Source of the DNA: Actinomyces sp. oral taxon 897
GTDB lineage: Bacteria > Actinomycetota > Actinomycetes > Actinomycetales > Actinomycetaceae
DNA length: 64,000 nucleotides
Assembly (NCBI RefSeq): GCF_002999235.1
Contig: NZ_CP027236.1
Span: forward strand, 1,798,001-1,862,000
Direction: 5' to 3'
In this document: piece after piece, positions 36,936 to 44,778 of the stretch
Numbering within the stretch: the first letter of the stretch is position 1
How the letters are laid out: each line of letters begins with the position of its first letter
Translations under genes and position numbers: made by a program
Notes under the pieces: generated by a model
What the model was told of the DNA's origin: nothing
What the model saw: only the letters and a program-made list of their open reading frames with translations
Databases searched by the model: none

Positions 36936-37778
36936 ATGAGCGCCGACGCCGTTGCCTTCCAGATCCGCCCGACCTGCCCGACCCCAGCCCCCAGGCTGAC
37001 CCTCGTCCCCGCCCTCGCCCCCGAGGTCCCCGTGGCCGGGGGCGTCTCACGCACCCGTCGTGACAACCGCACCGCCGCCGAGCGCACCGCCCCCGTCAGC
37101 GGCCGGGGCGTGCGACGCCGGGGGCGCACCGTCTTCGTCCTGGACCTGGAGAACCTCAGCGGGGGCGGCACCACCACGCCGCAGGACCTGGCCCGCACCC
37201 TCAACATCCTGCTCGACGTCATGCCGATCGGGGCCATGGACGTCGTCTACAGCGGCATGTCCCACCACTTCGCCGCCCAGAACCTGCCGGTCCTGGCAGC
37301 CGTGAGCCTGCACCCCGCCCTGCGCTCGGGCCCCGACGGCGGGGAGAACGCGGTCCTGGACCAGATCGACGTCAACCGTCTGGCCCGGCGCTTCGACAAC
37401 CTCGTGATCGGCTCGGGCGACCACGCCTTCGTGCCGCTGGCCCGCCAGGCCGCGAGGCTGGGCATGACCGTCTGGCAGGTCACCGGGCGCGGCGGCGTCT
37501 CCCGGGACCTGTGGCGGGCCTGCTCCCTGCACACCCGTCTCAACCTCGGCGACATGCCCGAGGCCCTCCCCCAGCCGCCTGCACGCGGCCGGTCGGCGGG
37601 GGACCTCGGCGGTCACACGCCCCAGCCGGAGCCGGTGGGTGAGCCGGTGGCTGACGGGTGGGAGCGCCACGGGAAGGCACGCCGTCATCACTGCCGACGC
37701 GACCACCTGCCTGCCGCGGCCCGACGTCGTACGGCCGCCGCCCGCCACCGCAACCAGCGCGTGCGGCGGGCCGCCTGA
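36936..37778 (+). CDS. NYN/PIN-like RNase domain protein
   Basis: A 280-residue protein. VFVLDLENLSGGG (Asp70, Glu72, Asn73) starts a NYN domain, and LVIGSGDHAFVPLARQAARLGMTVWQVTG near 165-190 holds the later acidic residue. NYN domains are PIN-like metal-dependent RNases. The ~60 N-terminal residues are Pro/Arg-rich, and the last ~50 are strongly basic (HHCRRDHLP, AARRRTAAARHRNQRVRRAA), suiting RNA binding. AGAGGA lies upstream of the ATG. It is the first gene of the plus-strand set that continues with the 521-residue protein and the AAA+ protein. Confidence 0.82.
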   Translation: MSADAVAFQIRPTCPTPAPRLTLVPALAPEVPVAGGVSRTRRDNRTAAERTAPVSGRGVRRRGRTVFVLDLENLSGGGTTTPQDLARTLNILLDVMPIGAMDVVYSGMSHHFAAQNLPVLAAVSLHPALRSGPDGGENAVLDQIDVNRLARRFDNLVIGSGDHAFVPLARQAARLGMTVWQVTGRGGVSRDLWRACSLHTRLNLGDMPEALPQPPARGRSAGDLGGHTPQPEPVGEPVADGWERHGKARRHHCRRDHLPAAARRRTAAARHRNQRVRRAA

Positions 37779-37789
37779 GGCCCAGGACC

Positions 37790-37930
37790 AGCGAAAGCGG
37801 CGCCGGCACCCGCGCCCCGCCCGGGGCGTGCGCGCGCCCCGGGCGGGCTGCACCAGGTCGTCGCGCGCAACCACGGCAAGGCCGAGTCCGGCACCCGTAC
37901 CCCGCCCAGGGTACGCGCGCCTTACCCGCG
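37790..37930 (+). repeat. 85-bp-spaced duplicated hairpin in the leader of the 521-residue gene
   Basis: CCGGCACCCG-N-CCCCGCCC-N-GGG at 37803 is repeated at 37888. In each copy the flanking arms pair: CGCCCC/GGGGCG in the first, CGTACCC/GGGTACG in the second. Both sides of the stem changed together, which is the mark of a structure kept by selection. It lies in the 340-bp gap before the 521-residue gene. Confidence 0.55.
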
Positions 37931-38023
37931 CCCCACCTGAGCCCGTCCTCGTATGCATCTGCCTCTGGCGAGAGGACTCCACAGCCGCGCTCGCCCAGAA
38001 GACGCACTCACCACCTGCCTCAA

Positions 38024-38054
38024 GGGCCCGGAGGAGCACCGCTCCTCCGGGCCC
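38024..38054 (+). terminator. Perfect 14-bp hairpin after the NYN gene
   Basis: GGGCCCGGAGGAGC, a 3-nt loop and the exact complement form a very stable stem-loop 64 bp before the next start. No T-run follows, so it could end most NYN transcripts or act as an attenuator for the genes downstream. Confidence 0.6.
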
Positions 38055-38118
38055 TCGTCGTCCTCATCCAGGCAACAACCGCATCTCACCACACATTCAC
38101 AACAGAAAGAACATCATT

Positions 38119-39684
38119 ATGACTACCAACACCACCAAGCGGCCTTACACCGTCGAGGAGATCCACAGCGCCCAGCGCATCCTCCCCGACCCGTTCACCG
38201 GCCAGTGGCTCATTGCGGGCGACCCCGACAACCCGGTGCCCTCCTACCGGGGCACGGAGCCGCTGACCGTGACGACCGACGAGATCGACATCGTCACCTC
38301 CAAGATCCTCCACCTGTCCTGGGGCTGCAGCACCGTCCGCCGGATGCGCGACGCCCTCCACCCCGGCGGCTCCTGCTGGGGCCGCAACCCGTTCGTCGTG
38401 AAGGCGGTGACGCCGCCCGTCTCCACCAGCGCCTCCACGTACGACCCCGACCTCGACGCCGTGGACGACGCCGGTGAGACCGCCTCCGCCACCGGGGGCG
38501 CCGGGCGGGACGTGACGCTCAGGGCGGTCATCGACCCCGACCCCAACTGCGAGGGCTGCGCCCAGTTGGTCCTGGATATCGTCCGCGGCACCACGCAGGA
38601 GGAGAAGCCCTTCAAGGGTGTGCTGGCCGTCATGGCCCGCGAGGCCCGCAAGCTGGGTCCCAGGCCCCTGATCGCGCCCCAGATCCGCGCCCGCGTCAAG
38701 AACGTCGCCGAGGACTACATGCGCGCCAAGGCCTCCCAGGACGGCGGGCTGTCGCGCCCGAAGGAGTCCGTCGCAGAGCTCAGCAAGCGCATTGGCCTCG
38801 ACGAGCGGCACGAGGCCGTGCTCGTGGACATCCTCTTCGGCATCCGCTTCAACAAGCCGCTCGAGGACGACATCCCCATGGACTACGTCATTGACCGGGA
38901 GACCCAGCGCCACCACACGGGCCCGCGGGAGGCCCGCGTCCTCGTCCTGGGCGTGGTGAGGACCGTCAAGAAGAAGCTGTCCGGCCTCAAGGGGCGCGAC
39001 CGCACGTGGTGGGAGCGCAATGTCACCAGGCCCGCCGACGCCTCACGGGTCGCTACGGCGCTCTCCCTCAACGCCGCGCTGTCGGACGGCCCCGACTCCG
39101 ACTCGTTCGAGGAGCTGCTGGAGGACCAGGTCGATATCGCCGAGAGGATGGAGACCGAGGTCATGAACCTGCTCGGTACCGGTATCAGGGACCTGTTCAC
39201 GACCCGCTACCTCACCGTGGGCGGCGGGCGCACCGAGGTCCTGTGGGACGCCGTCACCGACTACTTCACCGACCACCTCGGCCAGAGCCCGCTGGGGCTC
39301 GGCGGTGAGCGCATCGACCTTGACACGCTCCAGCGCGCCAGGGCCAAGGCCGAGCTCGTCAAGGAGGTCCGGGACATCGCCCGGATCTGGGAGCGCGAGC
39401 TCTACTCGGACCTCAGGTACCGCCTCCTGACGGAGATCCTGGACTTCCTGGGGGTCACCCCCGGCCCGGGACACCGTACGGACACGCTCAAGGGCCTTCT
39501 CGAGGCCCTGCCCCGTAGCCTCTACGCGTCTGTGGAGGACCTGCTGCGCACCGACATGCACAGGCCCGACGCCGAGGCCAGGTTCCTGCGCGGTGTCAGG
39601 CCGGAGCTCCGCACCGAGATCGAGCGCTGGCTCTACGACACGCTCAAGGGCCGGGCGAGCAGGAAGGCGCCGGCCGGGGTGTGA
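38119..39684 (+). CDS. Unrecognised 521-residue protein between NYN and AAA+ genes
   Basis: A soluble, mostly helical-looking protein of 521 residues that I cannot place. It begins with YTVEEIHSAQRILPDPFTGQWLIAG, has a Cys pair in DPNCEGCAQL near 150, a charged middle with RTVKKKLSGLKGRDRTWWERN near 290, and a helix-rich C-terminal third ending in a basic tail. No signal peptide or membrane segment is present. It is three bases upstream of the AAA+ gene, so the two are co-translated and it is a likely partner or substrate adaptor. The preceding frame extends upstream but crosses the hairpin region and is rejected. Confidence 0.78.
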   Translation: MTTNTTKRPYTVEEIHSAQRILPDPFTGQWLIAGDPDNPVPSYRGTEPLTVTTDEIDIVTSKILHLSWGCSTVRRMRDALHPGGSCWGRNPFVVKAVTPPVSTSASTYDPDLDAVDDAGETASATGGAGRDVTLRAVIDPDPNCEGCAQLVLDIVRGTTQEEKPFKGVLAVMAREARKLGPRPLIAPQIRARVKNVAEDYMRAKASQDGGLSRPKESVAELSKRIGLDERHEAVLVDILFGIRFNKPLEDDIPMDYVIDRETQRHHTGPREARVLVLGVVRTVKKKLSGLKGRDRTWWERNVTRPADASRVATALSLNAALSDGPDSDSFEELLEDQVDIAERMETEVMNLLGTGIRDLFTTRYLTVGGGRTEVLWDAVTDYFTDHLGQSPLGLGGERIDLDTLQRARAKAELVKEVRDIARIWERELYSDLRYRLLTEILDFLGVTPGPGHRTDTLKGLLEALPRSLYASVEDLLRTDMHRPDAEARFLRGVRPELRTEIERWLYDTLKGRASRKAPAGV

Positions 39685-39687
39685 GCC

Positions 39688-41577
39688 GTGCTCCTCCTGG
39701 CGTCCGTCATGGGGGGTATGCACACGCAACTGTCTTTTCCTGCCGGGTGTGGGGCCGTGGTGGTCCCGCGCCCGGTGCCGGCCTGGGCCCGCCGGGCCCT
39801 GTGCCACCTGCTCGCGCTCGAGCCCCAGCACGTGGTCCTCGTCACTGAGGACGACGACGTCGGGCGGGCCGGGGAGGCCCTGACCGCCGCGCTGCGCGGT
39901 CTGCCCGTGCCCGGGGGCCCTGCCGGGGTCGTGACCTGCTGCGGGGCCCGTGAGCTCTGCGCGCTGCGCGGCGGCGTGGACGAGGAGGACGGCGGGGCCT
40001 GCGCGGCGGTCAGGGCCGCGCTGTACGGCGTGCCGGTCGGCGCGCCCGGGGGCGGGGCCGGGGGTGGGATGGCTGGGTGCGAGGCGCCGCGGCCGGGTGG
40101 CGGCGTCCCTGTCGGCGCACCCGGTGGTGTGGCTGGTGGGGTGGTGGTCCCGGGGCGTCGTGTCCTGGTGGCCACCGACCCCGTCGACCCCATGGGGGCC
40201 GAGGCGTTCCTGCTGGCACGGCACACCGCCCGCCGCCTGTCCATGTCCCTGGCCTGGGTGGTCCCGGGCAGCCAGTGGGACCAGGCCGACGGCCTGGAGC
40301 GCCGCGCCCTGGTCCCCGGCGGCGCCACGGTCATCGACTCCCGGCCCGCCCCGGGCACGGCCGAGCTGCGTCGGGAGCTGGCCGGCCTGGCCCCACGGCT
40401 CGAGGCCTTCCACCGGGTCCGGATCCCGCCGGGGACGGTCGCGGCCGCGGCCCGGGCGGTACCCGGGGCGGGCGAGCCCGCCCAGCCCGAGCACGGCCGA
40501 CGCCTCCTGGACCTGTGGGCCTGCGACGCGGCGCTGCGCGGGGAGGACCACGCCCTGCCCCCCGGCCCCGCCCGCCCGGACGAGGACCGGCAGGCCCGCC
40601 GGTGGGACGTCCGCGCCCTGGAGCGGGCGCTGCGCAGCCGGGTCCTGGGCCAGGACGAGGCCTGCCACGCCCTGGCCCGGCAGGTCGCCCTGGGCCACCG
40701 CGGGCTGCGCCTGACCGACCGGCGCCCCCGCTCCGCGGTCCTGCTGACCGGGGGGACCGGGACGGGCAAGACGCTCCTGGCCACCACCCTGGCCGACCAC
40801 CTGGCGGCCGCCCGCCAGGAGGCCGGCGAGGCCCTGATCCGGGTGGACACGGCCATGCTGACCTCCGAGCACCTGGGCTCGACCCTCCTGGGCGCCCCGC
40901 CCGGCTACGTCGGCTCGGACAGGCGGGAGGGGTGGCTGACCTCCCGGATCGCCGCCAGCCCCCACGCGGTCCTCCTCCTGGACGAGATCGACAAGGCCTC
41001 CCCCCTCATACGCGACAACCTGCTCCTGGAGCTCCTGGGCAACGGGACCGTCACCGACTACTCGGGCCGGACCGTGGACGCCAGCGGCCTGGACGTCGTC
41101 CTGACCGCCAACACCGGGGCCCGGGCCCTGACCCGCCAGGCCCCGGGCCTGGGACCCGGCGAGGACCCCCGCGCCGTGGCCCGCAGGCAGGTCAGGCAGC
41201 TACTGGCCCCCGAGGTCCTGGGCCGCCTCGACGCCGTCGTCCTCATGGAGCCCCTGGACCGGGACCGCATGAGCCGGGTCCTGGACCAGGTCCTGGTCAC
41301 CCTCGCTCGGGTGTGCGCACGCAGCGGCTACACGGTGGAGGTCACCCACCAGGCCCGCGAGATCCTGCTCACCCAGGCCCTGGCCCGTCCCGACGGCGCC
41401 CGCCGCCTCCACCGGGAGGTGGAGCGGGCACTGGCCGCCCCGCTGCTGGACCAGGACGCGGGAACCTACCGCACCCACGTGGACGACCACGGACACATCA
41501 CACTCACCAGAACCACACCAAAAGACGCCTTGAACCAGGACAAGACACCCACCGCAGACGAACACACTCCTCTATAG
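39688..41577 (+). CDS. ClpA/ClpB-like AAA+ ATPase
   Basis: A 629-residue protein. Residues ~315-590 form one AAA+ module of the Clp C-terminal type: Walker A GGTGTGKT (355-362), the pore loop GAPPGYVGSD (403-411), Walker B VLLLDEID (428-435) and a small C-terminal lid domain. There is a single ATPase ring rather than two, and the ~300-residue N-terminal region is not a Clp N-domain; it has a Cys/Gly-rich part with GVPVGAPGG twice. Such motors unfold or remodel proteins. No ClpP-binding loop was identified. The GTG start has GGGGTG seven bases upstream; ATGs at 39709 and 39718 are alternatives. Confidence 0.85.
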   Translation: MLLLASVMGGMHTQLSFPAGCGAVVVPRPVPAWARRALCHLLALEPQHVVLVTEDDDVGRAGEALTAALRGLPVPGGPAGVVTCCGARELCALRGGVDEEDGGACAAVRAALYGVPVGAPGGGAGGGMAGCEAPRPGGGVPVGAPGGVAGGVVVPGRRVLVATDPVDPMGAEAFLLARHTARRLSMSLAWVVPGSQWDQADGLERRALVPGGATVIDSRPAPGTAELRRELAGLAPRLEAFHRVRIPPGTVAAAARAVPGAGEPAQPEHGRRLLDLWACDAALRGEDHALPPGPARPDEDRQARRWDVRALERALRSRVLGQDEACHALARQVALGHRGLRLTDRRPRSAVLLTGGTGTGKTLLATTLADHLAAARQEAGEALIRVDTAMLTSEHLGSTLLGAPPGYVGSDRREGWLTSRIAASPHAVLLLDEIDKASPLIRDNLLLELLGNGTVTDYSGRTVDASGLDVVLTANTGARALTRQAPGLGPGEDPRAVARRQVRQLLAPEVLGRLDAVVLMEPLDRDRMSRVLDQVLVTLARVCARSGYTVEVTHQAREILLTQALARPDGARRLHREVERALAAPLLDQDAGTYRTHVDDHGHITLTRTTPKDALNQDKTPTADEHTPL

Positions 41578-41632
41578 ACAGACGCCTCCCTACATAGGTG
41601 AGTATCCTCCGGCTGCGGGCACACCCTACGCC

Positions 41633-41722
41633 GGTGAACGCCTTTCCCCGTGGATGAACGCCTTCCTTCGTAGATGAACGCGCCTTCAGGTATATGAACG
41701 CCGTTTAGGATGGCGTTCATAT
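41633..41722. repeat. 20-bp tandem array, four copies plus one inverted copy
   Basis: TGAACGCC recurs with an exact 20-bp period (GAACG at 41636, 41656, 41676 and 41696), then GGCGTTCAT appears in reverse at 41712. The last direct and the inverted copy form a hairpin. It lies between the convergent AAA+ and HerA-like genes. Confidence 0.85.
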
Positions 41723-41730
41723 GGCCTTAA

Positions 41731-41790
41731 GCGCGTCCATCCCCAGGACAGCACGCCCATCCGCAGTACAGCGCGTCCACCCAAGAGGAA
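41731..41790. repeat. 20-bp tandem array, three copies
   Basis: GCGCGTCCAT-like units begin at 41731, 41751 and 41771, again exactly 20 bp apart, immediately after the TGAACGCC array but with an unrelated sequence. The rest of the 320-bp gap holds nothing recognisable. Confidence 0.65.
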
Positions 41791-41897
41791 GGGCGCGACG
41801 TCGGGCCGGGGCCACCCAGCAGGCCTCAGCCCACCGAGCCAACCCCACACCTCCGAGCCAGCCTCACCTCGCCGAGAAGCCCAGGAGGGGCCCGGCC

Positions 41898-44372
41898 TCA
41901 GTCCTCTGAGCCAGACAGGAGGGTGTCGACGTCAGCCGAGCCGGAAACCGGCTCCCCCATGCCCAGGGAGGTGAGACACTCCTCCAGGAGGGAGCCGAAG
42001 TCGTCGTCCTGGGGACCGTCCTGGGGCCGCGAAGCCCCACCGTCATGCTCGCAGGGCTCCAGGTGGGGGAGAGCAGTGAGGCGGGCGAGGTCGAGGGCCT
42101 CGCACTGACGGATGGCGGCCTCGACGTCGTCGCTGGTCAGGGCCTTGAGGCTGCCCAGCTCCTGGCACCGCCGCAGGACGCGGGACCGGGTGATCTGGCG
42201 GTTGCGCTCGACCGCCCCGGGGCGCTCGCGGCGCAGGGCGTCGGCGCGCTCGTTGTGGTCCACGACGAGGGTGAAGGCCTGCGTCTGCCCGGCGGGGGTG
42301 GCCAGGGTGGTGGCGGCGTGCATATTGGGCAGGCGACTGAGGGAGCCGCCGCTCCAGGTGCCGATGCGCGCCGCGACGCGCGGGGCGTCCTGGATGGAGG
42401 AGCGCATCCCCATGACGGTGGAGGCGTTGGCCTCCAGGGAGCTGGCGAGCTCCGCCGACAGCTGGCCCATGTGCTGGTGGGCCAGCAGGACGCCGATGCC
42501 GAACTTGCGGCCCTCGGCCAGGAGCTCGGGCAGGCCCCCGACCTGGAAGAGCTGCGCCTCGTCGATAACGAGGAGGTGGGGACGGTGGCGCTGCGCGCGG
42601 GAGGCCATGGCCAGGGCGTGCTCCATGACCCAGATCATGCCGATGAAGGCGGCCTGGTCCTGGCCGATGCGGGGCGCGGCCAGGTCAATGAGAAGCACCT
42701 CGCCGCGGTCCATGACGCCCTGGACGTCGATCGCCTCGCGGCCGGAGCCGAAGACGGCCCTCATGGCGGACGAGCGCAGGACGCGGTCGAACTTGGAGTT
42801 GACCCAGGCGAGCATATCGGCGAACTCGCTGGAGTGGTTGCCAGCCAGCTCGCTCTCGAGCTCGCGCGCCAGGCGCGGGTTGATGTGGTGGACCGCGCAG
42901 GCGACGTCGGTGATGCGCTCCCTGTCCGCCAGCAGCTCCGGTACCAGGCTGATGGTGGCACGGTCCCCAAACAGGGCACTGGCGGCCCCCATGGCCTGGT
43001 GGAAGATCCGCTCGAAGCGAGGGCCGATAATACCGGTGTGCTTGGGATCGAAGACGGCGTAGAGGATCTCAATGACCTCCCCGACCATGGTCTCGAAGTC
43101 CCGCCCCGCGAAGGGGTTGAGAGGGGTGGGCCGCTCCAGGTCGGCGGTGCGCACCAGGTGGGTGCGGGCGGCGGCCCCGTCGGGCAGCTCGTCCACGCAG
43201 CGGCTCACCAGGGTGCCGTGGGGGTCGATGACAGTCACCCCCAGACCGTGCTCGACGGCCCAGGCGACGACGCCGGCCTGGAGGGTGGACTTGCCGGCGC
43301 CGGAGGCCCCGAGCACGTGGACGTGCTGGCACAGCTGCTCCAGGCCGATGCGCACCTCGGTGCGTCCGCCGGTGGAGTCAAGGGCGGTGCCCAGGCGCAG
43401 TCCCTCGGTGGGGACGGCGTCGGTAAGGGGGACCTCAGGGGTCGTCGGCATGGCGCAGCGGATGCCGATGACGCCGGTGCGCTCGCCGGGCACGGGGATG
43501 CGGACCAGGCCGCGGGCCATGCCGCGCGGGACGGCCCGGCCCTGCAGGGTGCGGCTGGCGCCCGCCCACACCTCCTTAGCGTCCTCGTCGGCGCCCAGGG
43601 GGACGACCTCGAGGTCGCTGGCCCAGTCCTCGAGGGCGACGACGACGCGCGCGGGGATCTCCTCATCGAGGTCGGTGCCCAGCAGGAGGCGCATGCGCAC
43701 GGGGACGCCGACGTAGCCCATCACGGTCTCGGTGCTCGCCCGCCCCTCGGTGGCCAGGACGGTCTCCTGAAGCATCCAGGTCTCGGCGGAGCCGGCCGGG
43801 GCGAGGTGGACGCGCAGGGTCGCGCCGGCGCTGCGCAGGACGCGGGTCATGGTAAGCGCCGAGTTCGTCATCACGGTATTGGGCCAGGTGCCCAGGGGGC
43901 GTCGGAAGGCGTCCTGGTCGGCGCCGGGCAGGAGTCGGGTGAGGGTGCGCGCGCCGGTGTCGTCCGGCGCGCCGGGCACCACGGGCTCCGGCGTGAGGCG
44001 GGGCGACTGCCGGGTGACGGCGGCGACGACCTCACGCAGGACCCTGGGGGCGGGCCGCCCCGCGCCCGGGACGACCTCCTCCCACTCGTGGACGCCCTCG
44101 GAGCACCAGGCGAGGTCCTGGGGGAAGGTGGGGGTGACCCCGACGGCGTCCACGCTGACCCGGACCTCGCTGTCTCGTTCGGTGCCTAGGGTCAGGGTGA
44201 CGCGGGCGTCGGGCCCCTGGCTGGCGACGACGCCCAGGAGGCGGTCGGTGAGGATTCGGCCCGCCAGGCCGGGGTCGGTGTTGCGCAGGGCCCGGCTGAG
44301 GACGAGGCTGGTACGCTCAGGGGCTGAGGGGGCGTGCCAGCGGGTCTCGGGTCGGTTGTTGACGACGCTCAT
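41898..44372 (-). CDS. HerA/VirB4-like ATPase, copy 2
   Basis: An 824-residue paralogue of the ATPase at 30.7-33.2 kb with the same order of motifs: Walker A GASGAGKST (355-363), VIDPHGTLVS, Walker B HLLVIDEAQLF and the sensor HQHMGQLS. The Walker B ends in Gln rather than His, and the Pro-rich N-terminal extension of copy 1 is missing. The C-terminal ~100 residues differ most. AGGAGA lies just before the ATG. It is divergent from the TPR genes and convergent with the AAA+ gene, so it marks the right edge of the JAB-E1 module. Confidence 0.88.
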   Translation of the reverse strand: MSVVNNRPETRWHAPSAPERTSLVLSRALRNTDPGLAGRILTDRLLGVVASQGPDARVTLTLGTERDSEVRVSVDAVGVTPTFPQDLAWCSEGVHEWEEVVPGAGRPAPRVLREVVAAVTRQSPRLTPEPVVPGAPDDTGARTLTRLLPGADQDAFRRPLGTWPNTVMTNSALTMTRVLRSAGATLRVHLAPAGSAETWMLQETVLATEGRASTETVMGYVGVPVRMRLLLGTDLDEEIPARVVVALEDWASDLEVVPLGADEDAKEVWAGASRTLQGRAVPRGMARGLVRIPVPGERTGVIGIRCAMPTTPEVPLTDAVPTEGLRLGTALDSTGGRTEVRIGLEQLCQHVHVLGASGAGKSTLQAGVVAWAVEHGLGVTVIDPHGTLVSRCVDELPDGAAARTHLVRTADLERPTPLNPFAGRDFETMVGEVIEILYAVFDPKHTGIIGPRFERIFHQAMGAASALFGDRATISLVPELLADRERITDVACAVHHINPRLARELESELAGNHSSEFADMLAWVNSKFDRVLRSSAMRAVFGSGREAIDVQGVMDRGEVLLIDLAAPRIGQDQAAFIGMIWVMEHALAMASRAQRHRPHLLVIDEAQLFQVGGLPELLAEGRKFGIGVLLAHQHMGQLSAELASSLEANASTVMGMRSSIQDAPRVAARIGTWSGGSLSRLPNMHAATTLATPAGQTQAFTLVVDHNERADALRRERPGAVERNRQITRSRVLRRCQELGSLKALTSDDVEAAIRQCEALDLARLTALPHLEPCEHDGGASRPQDGPQDDDFGSLLEECLTSLGMGEPVSGSADVDTLLSGSED

Positions 44373-44778
44373 GGTGGTTCTCCTTGTGCGACTGCGGGCG
44401 CGGTGCGCGCCGCGTTACCCAAGGAGCGCGGTTGTTATTCGCGGGCGACCCCAGGCTCGGAGAGGATGCAGATCAGGAGGCTGCGCAGGCCCCAGGGCCG
44501 AGCTCCTGGAGGACCGCGGCGGGGAGCTGGCGGGTGAGCTCCGCACCAGGTGCAGGGGATGTGGCGGCGCGGGAGCGGCCGTCGTGCGCCGCGAGGGGTT
44601 GTAGTGGTCTGGCCTGGGCGGGGCCTGCTGAGCCTTGCCTGGGTCCTGGGCCCTACGGCGCCCGACCCTCAAAGGGGACTGACGGGGGCGGCACGACGGC
44701 TCAGATCCGGGGTGTCAGACCCGTCAACACCCCGGTGTGTGGTGCAATACGTCTGCCCGCGACGGACAGGAGGCAGCC
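44373..44778. other. Divergent intergenic region between HerA-like copy 2 and the TPR genes
   Basis: 406 bp without a credible gene. It must hold promoters for both directions. Its right end, GCGACGGACAGGAGGCAGCC, resembles the leader of the next TPR gene (CACGACGGACAGGAG), showing that leader and gene were duplicated together. No strong promoter box was found. Confidence 0.5.
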
